The position numbers and the translations under genes were made by a program. The notes beneath the pieces are model-generated. The model was not told where the DNA came from and ran no database searches. It worked only from the letters and a program-made list of their open reading frames with translations. 64,000 bases of DNA. It comes from Bacillota bacterium (lineage in GTDB: Bacteria; Bacillota; Clostridia; Christensenellales; SZUA-584). The stretch is from assembly GCA_023461435.1 (NCBI GenBank), contig JAEYLC010000010.1:186001-250000 (forward strand), given 5' to 3'. Shown in pieces: positions 19,828-27,709 of the stretch; position 1 is the first letter of the stretch; every line of letters starts with the position of its first letter.

Positions 19828-19858
19828 TTGACATTGACGTTGCGTCAACGTTTACGAT
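19828..19858 (+). promoter_or_regulatory. MerR-type promoter/operator with 19-bp spacer
   Basis: TTGACA (19828-19833), a 19-bp spacer and TACGAT (19853-19858). The spacer contains the perfect inverted repeat TTGACG-TTG-CGTCAA (19834-19848). A long spacer with a central dyad is the hallmark of promoters untwisted by MerR-family activators, so the regulator encoded 24 bases downstream probably controls itself. Confidence 0.8.
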
Positions 19859-19881
19859 GGGAACCAAGGAGGAAATGCGCA

Positions 19882-20637
19882 ATGGATTATACGGTCAGCG
19901 CGCTCGCCCGACTCGCGGGCGTGAGCACGCGCACACTGCGGTATTATGATGAAATCGGCCTGCTGAGTCCGAAAAATCTGACGGACGCGGGCTACCGCGT
20001 TTACGGCACACGGGAGGTCGATACGCTGCAGCAGATATTGTTTTACCGCGAAATGGGCGTGAGTCTCGAAGACATCAAGCGCATACTGACGGCGACCTCA
20101 TATAAGCGTCTGACAGCGCTGGAGACGCATTTGGCTGCGCTGAAGGACAAGCGAAGCCGGATGGATGCCATGATCGCCACTGTGCAGAAAACCATCGCCT
20201 CCGAGAAAGGAGAAATCATAATGACGGACGAAGAAAAATTCGAAGGATTGAAAGGTCGGCTGATCCACGAAAACGAAGAGAAGTACGGCGAGGAGGTACG
20301 CGAACGCTACGGCAGCGAAACCGTCGACACGTCAAACGCCAAGTTTAAAAGCATGACGCAGGAGCAGTATGCGCGCATGCAGACGCTCGCGGAAGAGCTG
20401 AGTATGACGCTGAAAGCGGCAATGGAGACGGATGACCCGGCCGGAGAGCTCGCGCAAAAGGCGTGTGCGCTGCATAAGGAGTGGCTGCTTTGCACATGGG
20501 CAAGCTACAGCCCGGAGGCGCATAAGGGGCTTGCGCAGATGTATGTGGACGATGAGCGGTTTACCGCCTACTACGACAAGATCGCGCCCGGCTGCGCCGT
20601 GTTTCTGCGCGACGCGATCATGATATTCTGCGGCTGA
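19882..20637 (+). CDS. MerR family regulator with TipAS-like effector domain
   Basis: 251 residues from ATG 19882, which has AAGGAGG upstream; the in-frame TTG at 19828 is the -35 box. MerR helix-turn-helix: VSALARLAGVSTRTLRYYDEIG and LSPKNLTDAGYRVYG. A coiled-coil dimer helix follows (about residues 75-110), then a C-terminal domain of about 130 residues like TipAS (ARMQTLAEELSMTLKAAMETDD; SPEAHKGLAQMYVDDERFTAYYD). TipA-like proteins bind diverse drugs. No CueR-type copper site is visible, so its position after copA does not by itself make it a copper sensor. Confidence 0.9.
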   Translation: MDYTVSALARLAGVSTRTLRYYDEIGLLSPKNLTDAGYRVYGTREVDTLQQILFYREMGVSLEDIKRILTATSYKRLTALETHLAALKDKRSRMDAMIATVQKTIASEKGEIIMTDEEKFEGLKGRLIHENEEKYGEEVRERYGSETVDTSNAKFKSMTQEQYARMQTLAEELSMTLKAAMETDDPAGELAQKACALHKEWLLCTWASYSPEAHKGLAQMYVDDERFTAYYDKIAPGCAVFLRDAIMIFCG

Positions 20638-20659
20638 GAAAAGGTGCATAATGTATGCC

Positions 20660-20692
20660 AAAAGCTGCCGGTATTGTTCCGGCGGCTTTTTT
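20660..20692 (+). terminator. Rho-independent terminator
   Basis: Stem AAAAGC-GCCGG / CCGGC-GCTTTT with single-base bulges, then TTTTTT, 20 bases after the TipA-like regulator. Confidence 0.85.
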
Positions 20693-20703
20693 CTTATACG
20701 GCA

Positions 20704-20728
20704 AGGCTTCTCCTCAGAGGAGAAGCCT
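20704..20728. repeat. 25-base near-perfect palindrome
   Basis: Two perfect 12-base arms (AGGCTTCTCCTC and its complement) around a single A. No T-tract follows. The arm sequence matches the outer end of the element at 1172-1286, so this may be a minimal relative of it. Confidence 0.6.
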
Positions 20729-20918
20729 GTAAGATGTATTATAAAAACTCATATTGCAATGAACATGACATACTGCTGTCGTATTCATTGTGATATGATA
20801 TTATCAAAACCGAATTTGAGGTGCAGCAGGGATGTGTGTGAATTCAATGCTTGTTTTGAATATAACATGGACACCGTTCATGACGATTACGAACGCTGGC
20901 TGCAGGAGGTGAATGCCG

Positions 20919-21353
20919 ATGTATGAACGCCTGCTCGATAAAAACGATCTGCCCGAAGAAGCTTTCATCAGAGAGTATATCGGCAAAGACGCGTATGCCT
21001 TATTGCTGGAGTTTGAGGAATTCCTGAACAGACACTATGACATCCGTCGTGAACTTAAGTTTCCGTTCGGCAACCAATATGGCTGGGGCTATAAATACAG
21101 CCACAAAACAAGCCACCTGTGTTATGTGTTCTTCGAATCCGGCGCGATCACGGTAACTCTGCAGCTTGGTGATAACTGTGTTGCAAAAATCAATGAAACG
21201 CTCCCGTTCTTGTCACAGAAAGCAAATGAGCTTTGGCAGGATCGCTATATTTGCGGCAAAGAGGGCGGCTGGCTGCACGACAGGGTTCTGGATGCGGCCG
21301 ATTTAAATGATGTTGTCGAGCTAGTCAAGATAAAAAGAAAGCCGTACAGATAA
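20919..21353 (+). CDS. DUF3788 family protein
   Basis: 144-residue soluble protein resembling the DUF3788 family (FGNQYGWGYKYSHKTSHLCYVFFESGAI; KANELWQDRY; GKEGGWLHDRV; VVELVKIKRKP, each seen as separate blocks). Function unknown in the family. ATG 20919 is chosen because GGAGG (20905-20909) then has nine-base spacing; ATG 20913 leaves three. It partly overlaps the end of a weak upstream frame (DDYERWLQEVNADV, stop 20926). No promoter was recognised. Confidence 0.75.
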   Translation: MYERLLDKNDLPEEAFIREYIGKDAYALLLEFEEFLNRHYDIRRELKFPFGNQYGWGYKYSHKTSHLCYVFFESGAITVTLQLGDNCVAKINETLPFLSQKANELWQDRYICGKEGGWLHDRVLDAADLNDVVELVKIKRKPYR

Positions 21354-21380
21354 ACGGGAGAGACCGATAGCTCCGGGCCG

Positions 21381-21692
21381 CTAAGCCAGATACAAGACAC
21401 TGACCGAGTAAAATATGATCATCAACGATGAGAATATCAAGCTGACCTTGGAGAAAAAACCCGCGGGATTTTTTTTGGCGACGAACACAGCCGCAATCAG
21501 AACCGGCAGGCTGAAAAAGGGAGTGATATGCGCGCCCGAATCCGCGGGCGACCATACCGGAATTCCGATCGCGTTTAATATCATATCCCCAAGGCAGGGG
21601 CTCTTGAAAAAGCACAGGCTCCACGCCGCCGCGGCAGCGACCAACAATAGAGACACAGCGCTTAAAATATGACTTTTTCTTGCGGTATTCAT
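21381..21692 (-). CDS. small membrane protein, unknown
   Basis: 103 residues with three predicted membrane helices (about 8-28, 58-74 and 80-101) and no recognised family. GGGGGA lies upstream of the start; a TTG directly before the ATG could also serve. The hydrophobic pattern and isolated position convergent to the DUF3788 gene support a real gene. The 260 bases from 21693 to 21955 hold no gene, only the hairpin at 21833-21864 and the glgB ribosome site. Confidence 0.5.
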   Translation of the reverse strand: MNTARKSHILSAVSLLLVAAAAAWSLCFFKSPCLGDMILNAIGIPVWSPADSGAHITPFFSLPVLIAAVFVAKKNPAGFFSKVSLIFSSLMIIFYSVSVLYLA

Positions 21693-21832
21693 CAAAGAAT
21701 GTCCCCCGAAAACGACAACTCACAATAAAATATTCTTGATTTCTTTATCATCTTATCACAATATCACCGGCGGCGGTATCGTCTGTTTATGACGATATAA
21801 ACGGCGGACATTTAACAATAGATTTACAATGT

Positions 21833-21864
21833 ATTTTCCCTCTCCGTTTATAAAAAGAGGGAAA
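21833..21864. other. perfect 10-bp inverted repeat upstream of glgB
   Basis: TTTTCCCTCT and AGAGGGAAAA around a 12-nt loop, about 90 bases before glgB. No U-tract follows on either strand, so it may be an operator or leader structure of the glycogen operon. Confidence 0.4.
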
Positions 21865-21955
21865 AGGTTTGAGCAAGTCGAATAGTAACTGCAAACATAA
21901 CTGGCAGGACGGCGCAAGTAAAAGCTGATATTGATGCCAAGCAGGAGGCGAAGAA

Positions 21956-23851
21956 ATGCAGGATTTCAAGGACCATATCGATACCAACGAAATCTACCTG
22001 TTCAATATCGGGGAAGCCCAGCAGGCTTATGCCGTATTCGGCTGTCACCACATACCCGAGCTGAATGCCCACCGCTTCCTTATGTACGCGCCGAACGCAA
22101 AATCGGTCAGCGTCGTCGGCGATTTCAACAGCTGGGATCCGGCAAGGAACAGAATGGAGAAGCAGCCGCAGGGCGTCTATGCGGCGTTCGTATCGGGGCT
22201 TAAGGACGGTGACACCTACAAATATTATATTGAAGGCCACGACGGCAAAGCCGTCTACAAGGCCGATCCGTTTGCGTTTCATGCTGAGGTGCGCCCCGCA
22301 ACGGCGTCCAAGGTCTGGTCGCTGGGCGGCTATACGTGGCGGGACGCCGCTTATCTGGAAAAAAGAAAACGCCGCGATCCTTTGCGGCGGCCGATGAGCA
22401 TTTATGAAATGCATCTTGGCTCCTGGCGCACGAAAGAAGGCTACGATTTCCCGAATCTGCGGGAGCTCGCGGATGAGCTCGGCGATTATCTCGTGGACAT
22501 GGGCTATACCCATGTGGAGCTGCTGCCCATCACCGAGTATCCGTACGACGGGTCTTGGGGCTATCAGGTCACGGGCTTTTACGCGGTGACGAGCCGGTAC
22601 GGCATGCCGCAGGATTACATGTATTTCGTGGATACCATGCATGCCAAAGGCATCAGCGTCATCGTGGACTGGGTGCCCGCGCATTTCCCCAAAGACGAGC
22701 ACGGCCTTGCGTGCTTTGATGGCACCTGCCTTTTTGAACATAAAAACCCGCTGCAGGCGAATCATCCGCAGTGGGGCACGCTGATTTTCAATTACAGCCG
22801 CCCCGAGGTGGTGAGCTTTCTTGTTTCCAGCGCCATGATGCTTTTCGATGTGTATCACATCGACGGCATACGCGTGGACGCGGTCACGTCGATGCTGTAC
22901 TTGAATTACGCGCGCAACGAGGGAGAATACGTCAAAAACGAGTTTGGCGGCAACATCGATCTGCACGCGGTGGCTTTTTTGAAAAAGCTCAACGCCGTGA
23001 TCCTCACGCGTTATCCGGGCGCTGTCACAATCGCGGAGGAATCGACCTCGTACCCGGGCGTGACGCTGCCGCCGCATGACGGCGGGCTTGGTTTTGTATT
23101 CAAATGGAACATGGGCTATATGCACGATACGCTGAGCTACATGTCGATGGACCATTTTTTCCGTCAGTTCCACCACAACAAGATGACATTTTCTCTGTAC
23201 TATACGTTTACCGAAAACTTTATACTGCCATACTCACATGATGAGGTGGTCCACGGCAAGAAGTCGCTGCTCAACAAGATGTTCGGCACCTACGATGAAA
23301 AGTTCGCCTCGCTGCGGACTTTGCTTTCCTTCATGTTTGCGCATCCGGGCAAAAAACTCATGTTTATGGGCAGTGAATTTGGTCAATTTATAGAATGGGA
23401 TTACCAAAAGCAGCTGGACTGGTTTTTGCTGGATTATGAGCGGCACGCCGAGATCCAGCGCTTCGTGAAGGAATTGAATGCCGTTTATAAAAGCTGCCCG
23501 GCGCTTTATGAAATTGACGACAGATGGGACGGTTTTGAGTGGCTCAGCGTGGACGACGCGCAAAAAAGCGCGCTTTGCTTTATGCGGCGCTCCGAGGGCG
23601 GCGCCGAGCAGACCTGCGTCTGCGCGTTTAACTTCACGCCGATTGAAATCGGCTGCTTCAGCATCGGGCTGCCGAAGGCCGGTGAGCTGAGAATGATGTT
23701 CTCCAGCGACGAAAAGAGGTTCGGCGGGGATGAACGCGCGATGCGGCGCGCCTCGTCTGTACGCGAAGAGTTTGCGGGGCATCCGTACCGGGCCGAGATC
23801 TCATTGCCGCCGTTATCCGCCGTGTTTTATGATTTCAGCGAAAAGCTTTAA
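21956..23851 (+). CDS. glgB: 1,4-alpha-glucan branching enzyme
   Basis: 631-residue GH13/CBM48 enzyme that makes the alpha-1,6 branches of glycogen. CBM48 lies at about residues 35-120 (FLMYAPNAKSVSVVGDFNSWD). The catalytic barrel shows the nucleophile Asp in DGIRVDAVTSML, the acid/base Glu in IAEESTSYPGV and the third carboxylate in YSHDEVVHGKKSL. Length fits the family. The start has CAGGAGG upstream. First gene of a compact operon glgB-glgC-glgD-glgA-glgP-GH13. Confidence 0.96.
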   Translation: MQDFKDHIDTNEIYLFNIGEAQQAYAVFGCHHIPELNAHRFLMYAPNAKSVSVVGDFNSWDPARNRMEKQPQGVYAAFVSGLKDGDTYKYYIEGHDGKAVYKADPFAFHAEVRPATASKVWSLGGYTWRDAAYLEKRKRRDPLRRPMSIYEMHLGSWRTKEGYDFPNLRELADELGDYLVDMGYTHVELLPITEYPYDGSWGYQVTGFYAVTSRYGMPQDYMYFVDTMHAKGISVIVDWVPAHFPKDEHGLACFDGTCLFEHKNPLQANHPQWGTLIFNYSRPEVVSFLVSSAMMLFDVYHIDGIRVDAVTSMLYLNYARNEGEYVKNEFGGNIDLHAVAFLKKLNAVILTRYPGAVTIAEESTSYPGVTLPPHDGGLGFVFKWNMGYMHDTLSYMSMDHFFRQFHHNKMTFSLYYTFTENFILPYSHDEVVHGKKSLLNKMFGTYDEKFASLRTLLSFMFAHPGKKLMFMGSEFGQFIEWDYQKQLDWFLLDYERHAEIQRFVKELNAVYKSCPALYEIDDRWDGFEWLSVDDAQKSALCFMRRSEGGAEQTCVCAFNFTPIEIGCFSIGLPKAGELRMMFSSDEKRFGGDERAMRRASSVREEFAGHPYRAEISLPPLSAVFYDFSEKL

Positions 23852-23869
23852 AAAGCGAGGTAAGGACAA

Positions 23870-25087
23870 ATGACAAACAAGAAGAAATGCATCGCGATGC
23901 TGCTTGCGGGCGGACAGGGGGCGCGCCTCGGCGTGCTCACCAAAACACGCGCAAAGCCGGCAGTCCCTTACGGCGGAAAATACAAAATCATCGATTTTCC
24001 TTTGTCCAACTGCACCAATTCTGGCATCGATACGGTCGGCGTTTTGACGCAGTATCAGCCGCTTGAACTCAACGCCTATATCGGCACCGGTTCGCCGTGG
24101 GATCTTGACAGCAACACGGGCGGCGTTTATATTTTGCCGCCGTATGTCAAATCGGGCCGGAGCCAGTGGTATTCGGGCACAGCCAATGCCATCTATCAGA
24201 ACAGCTTTTTCATAGACAAATTCAATCCCGATTATCTGCTTGTGCTGTCAGGCGATCATATCTACAAGATGGATTATAACGCCATGCTCAAGTTTCACAT
24301 TCAAACCGAGGCGGACGCCACCATTGCGGTGATCGAGGTGCCGATGGCGGAAGCGCCGCGCTACGGCATCATGAACACGGACGAGACGAGCCGCGTGATC
24401 GAATTCCAGGAGAAGCCCAAAGTCCCCAAGAGCAACCTCGCTTCTATGGGTATTTACATTTTCAACTGGCAGAAGGTCAAAGCGTATCTTCATGAAGACA
24501 ACGACGACCCGGATTCGACAAACGATTTCGGCAATGACATCATCCCCAAAATGCTGAATGCCGACGAGCTGATATTTGCATACCGGTTCAAGGGGTATTG
24601 GAAGGATGTGGGGACCATACAGAGCCTTTGGGACGCGAACATGGAGTTGCTTGGGCATGACGAATTGAACCTGCACGATCCCACGTGGAAGGTGTTTTCC
24701 AAAAACCCGAATCAGCCGCCGCATTACGTGGGCGGCGACGCGGTGATCGATACGAGCCTTGTTTCCGAGGGCTGCCAGATATACGGCACGGTGGAGCACT
24801 GTGTGCTGTTCCCCGAGGTCACAATCGCAAAGGGCGCGTATGTGCGCGACAGCATCATCATGCAGAACACAGTTGTCGAAGCAGGCAGCGAGATCATACG
24901 CGCCATCATTGACGAGGATGTGGTGGTCGGCAGCGATTGCCGGATCGGCGGAGAAAAAAAGATCACCGTGATCGGGCAGGGTGTTAAGGTGAAAAACGGC
25001 ACGGTTATTGAAGAGGGCGAATCGGTCGAGCCGGACAGCGTCTGCCTGATCGACCATTGTGTTTTAGACAGCGAGGTGAGCGTATGA
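23870..25087 (+). CDS. glgC: glucose-1-phosphate adenylyltransferase, catalytic subunit
   Basis: 405-residue enzyme making ADP-glucose from ATP and glucose-1-phosphate. Nucleotidyltransferase N-terminus AMLLAGGQGARLGVLTKTRAKPAVP, sugar-phosphate site VLSGDHIYKMDY and RVIEFQEKPK, and a C-terminal left-handed beta-helix with hexapeptide repeats. Catalytic residues look intact, unlike its partner GlgD. GAGG precedes the ATG. The last codons overlap the start of glgD (ATGA). Confidence 0.96.
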   Translation: MTNKKKCIAMLLAGGQGARLGVLTKTRAKPAVPYGGKYKIIDFPLSNCTNSGIDTVGVLTQYQPLELNAYIGTGSPWDLDSNTGGVYILPPYVKSGRSQWYSGTANAIYQNSFFIDKFNPDYLLVLSGDHIYKMDYNAMLKFHIQTEADATIAVIEVPMAEAPRYGIMNTDETSRVIEFQEKPKVPKSNLASMGIYIFNWQKVKAYLHEDNDDPDSTNDFGNDIIPKMLNADELIFAYRFKGYWKDVGTIQSLWDANMELLGHDELNLHDPTWKVFSKNPNQPPHYVGGDAVIDTSLVSEGCQIYGTVEHCVLFPEVTIAKGAYVRDSIIMQNTVVEAGSEIIRAIIDEDVVVGSDCRIGGEKKITVIGQGVKVKNGTVIEEGESVEPDSVCLIDHCVLDSEVSV

Positions 25088-26211
25088 TTAAAGACGTATT
25101 CGGTTTGATTTATGCGGGAGAAGAGAATCTCAATCTGCGGGAGCTCGTGCTGCTCCGGTCGGTGGCGGCCATGCCGATCGGCGGGCGGTACCGCGCGATC
25201 GATTTTCCGCTCTCCAATATCGTCAACAGCGGCATCAGAAATGTCGGCATTATCACGCAAAAGAATTACCAGTCGCTGATGGACCATGTGGGAAGCGGCA
25301 AGGAGTGGGACTTAAGCCGCAAGACGGACGGGCTGTTTATGCTGCCGCCCTTTGACAATGCGGAAAATACGGGCATTTACCGTGGCATGGCGGACGCGAT
25401 CAAAGGCAATTTAAGCTATATCAAGCGCGCCGCACAGCCATACTGCCTTTTAACGGGTGTCAGCAATATCTACACGGCCACATACAACCATATGCTCAAA
25501 AAGCACATGGAAACCAAGGCCGATATCACAATGCTCTATAATGTTGACAAAAGCGAGCGCGATGATGCGGATAACAGCCACGATTTAAGGCTTTATACGG
25601 ATGAGGAGGGCTGGGTCACCGAGATGGACTACAACTTCAAATATTCCAACTCGAACAAGATCAGCATGGATGTTTTTCTGGTCCACAAAAGCCTGCTCGA
25701 ATATCTGATCGACAACAGCGTGGCGCACGGCCATTACGATTTTATCAGCGACGTGCTCATGAAAAACGTGCGGAATCTGCGCATACTCGCGCTTGAGCAC
25801 AAGGGCTACGTGGGACGGCTCGATTCGATCGGCACCTATTATCAGCTCAATATGGACATGCTGCGCGATGACGTGCAGCGCGACCTGTTTTACACGGGCA
25901 ACCCGATTTATACGAAGATCAAGGATGAAGCGCCGGTGAAGTACGGCGAAAACGCGTCCGTGAAGAACAGCCTGCTCGCGAACGGCTGCGTGATCGACGG
26001 CGAGGTGGAGGACAGCATGCTGTTTCGCGGCGTCCACGTGGCCAAGGGAACAAAAATCAAGGGCTGCGTGATCATGCAGGAATGCGATATCGACGACAAC
26101 TGCATACTGGAACATGTGATCGCGGATAAAAACTGCCATGTCCGCTCGGGACGGCACCTGGCGGGAGACTTAAGTTATCCGAGCATTATACGAAAAGGGT
26201 CGGTAATTTAG
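25084..26211 (+). CDS. glgD: GlgD, non-catalytic partner of ADP-glucose pyrophosphorylase
   Basis: 375-residue paralogue of GlgC found in Firmicutes, where it forms a hetero-oligomer that raises GlgC activity. The GGQGTRL-type loop is degraded (here YAGEENLNLRELVLLRSVAAMP), so it should not catalyse alone, while PIGGRYRAIDFPLSNIVNSG and the beta-helix end are kept. ATG 25084 is chosen because it overlaps the glgC stop and has GAGGTGA upstream. Confidence 0.94.
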   Translation: MIKDVFGLIYAGEENLNLRELVLLRSVAAMPIGGRYRAIDFPLSNIVNSGIRNVGIITQKNYQSLMDHVGSGKEWDLSRKTDGLFMLPPFDNAENTGIYRGMADAIKGNLSYIKRAAQPYCLLTGVSNIYTATYNHMLKKHMETKADITMLYNVDKSERDDADNSHDLRLYTDEEGWVTEMDYNFKYSNSNKISMDVFLVHKSLLEYLIDNSVAHGHYDFISDVLMKNVRNLRILALEHKGYVGRLDSIGTYYQLNMDMLRDDVQRDLFYTGNPIYTKIKDEAPVKYGENASVKNSLLANGCVIDGEVEDSMLFRGVHVAKGTKIKGCVIMQECDIDDNCILEHVIADKNCHVRSGRHLAGDLSYPSIIRKGSVI

Positions 26212-26212
26212 T

Positions 26213-27709
26213 ATGAATGAAATGCTTGAAAGCATTATGAAGAATAAGAACCTCGAAAAGCTCCCGTCCGTGCTGATGACGGCGGCGGAATGCGCGCCGT
26301 TTGCCAAAACGGGCGGCCTTGCGGATGTGGTGGGGACGCTTTCCCGCAAGCTTAAGGACTTAGGGGTCGATATCCGGCTGGCGCTGCCGTATCACCGCGT
26401 GATCAAGGACAAGTACCGCGATCAGACGACGCATATCGCGAGCTTTTCGGTGGACCTCGGGTGGCGGACGCAGTATGTGGGTCTTGAGCTTTACGACTGG
26501 GACGGTATTCCCGTTTATTTCATCGACAACGAATATTACTTCGGGCATATGATATACCGTGGCGGCACCTTTGAAGGCGAGCAGTACGCGTATTTTTGCC
26601 GCGCCGTGCTTGAGGCGCTGCCGCTTGCCGAATTCGTCCCGGATATCGTGCATGTGAACGACTGGCATACGGCGATGATCCCGATGCTGATTAAAACGCA
26701 GTACAGGGGACGCGCCATCGGAGACAGCAAAACGGTGCTCGCCATGCACAGCCTCGGGTATCAGGGCCGGTTCGATTTCGGCTTTGCGTCCGAGCTGCTC
26801 GGCATCGACAGCCGGTACAATACGCCCGACTACATTGAGTATTACGGCAGTGCGAATTTCATGAAGGCCGGCATCGTATTTGCCGACAAGCTCGTGACGG
26901 TGAGCCCCGCGTATGCGCAGGAGATCAGAACGCCGTATTACGGAGAAGGGCTCGACGGTATTTTGAATACGCGCGAAAACGACCTTGTGGGCATTTTAAA
27001 CGGCATCGATACGGAGGCGTACAACCCGGCGGCTGACCCGCTGATCGCGAAAACATATGACACGGGTTCGCTCGACGGCAAGGCGCAGAACAAACAGGCG
27101 CTGATCGACCAGCTCGCGCTTAAAATCGACATTGACCGGCCTGTGATCGGCATGGTGACGCGGCTGACCAAGCAAAAAGGGCTCGATCTCGTGCTGCATG
27201 TGATGAAGCAAATCATGGAGGAAGGCGCCGGTTTCGTGCTGCTTGGCACGGGAGATGCCGAATACGAAAACTATTTCCGCGACGCGTGGCAGGCGTTTGA
27301 CGGACGCGCCATCGGCATGATCATGTTCGATGAGGCGCTCGCGCACAAGGTTTACGCGGGCAGCGACTTTTTCCTCATGCCCTCGCGGTTTGAGCCGTGC
27401 GGGCTGTCGCAGATCATCGCGCTCCGGTACGGCACGCTGCCCATCGTCCGTGAAACGGGCGGGCTCAAGGATACGGTGAAGCCGTATAACGCGCATACGG
27501 GAGAGGGAGACGGCTTTTCGTTCGCGAACTACAACGCGCACGAGATGCTCGACGCCATACGGCTCGCAGTCGGCGTATATAAGGATAAAGACGCTTTCCG
27601 CAAACTGCAGGTAAGCGCGATGGAAAAGGACCTGAGCTTTGACAAAAGCGCGGTGGCCTATGCGTCGCTGTATCTTGCGATGCTCGACACGAGCACTGCA
27701 TCGGAATGA
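26213..27709 (+). CDS. glgA: glycogen synthase (ADP-glucose)
   Basis: 498-residue GT5 glycosyltransferase. The N-terminal ADP-glucose loop KTGGLADVVG lies near residue 35. The C-terminal GT-B half carries RLTKQKGLDLV and SRFEPCGLSQIIALRYGTLPIV, the conserved nucleotide-binding Glu region. It extends linear alpha-1,4 chains from ADP-glucose for GlgB to branch. It starts one base after glgD and its TGA overlaps the ATG of glgP. Confidence 0.95.
   Translation: MNEMLESIMKNKNLEKLPSVLMTAAECAPFAKTGGLADVVGTLSRKLKDLGVDIRLALPYHRVIKDKYRDQTTHIASFSVDLGWRTQYVGLELYDWDGIPVYFIDNEYYFGHMIYRGGTFEGEQYAYFCRAVLEALPLAEFVPDIVHVNDWHTAMIPMLIKTQYRGRAIGDSKTVLAMHSLGYQGRFDFGFASELLGIDSRYNTPDYIEYYGSANFMKAGIVFADKLVTVSPAYAQEIRTPYYGEGLDGILNTRENDLVGILNGIDTEAYNPAADPLIAKTYDTGSLDGKAQNKQALIDQLALKIDIDRPVIGMVTRLTKQKGLDLVLHVMKQIMEEGAGFVLLGTGDAEYENYFRDAWQAFDGRAIGMIMFDEALAHKVYAGSDFFLMPSRFEPCGLSQIIALRYGTLPIVRETGGLKDTVKPYNAHTGEGDGFSFANYNAHEMLDAIRLAVGVYKDKDAFRKLQVSAMEKDLSFDKSAVAYASLYLAMLDTSTASE

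Noticed and set aside
20651..20926. 91-codon + strand frame before the DUF3788 gene
   Set aside because: Its start lies inside the preceding terminator hairpin and most of the translation looks random; only the last 20 or so residues look protein-like, too little to call a gene.
21833..21864. Hairpin before glgB as a terminator
   Set aside because: Strong stem but no U-tract on either strand; kept only as an inverted repeat of unknown role.
21848..23176. 442-codon - strand open frame
   Set aside because: Antisense shadow of glgB; low-complexity His/Arg/Val-rich translation and no ribosome site.
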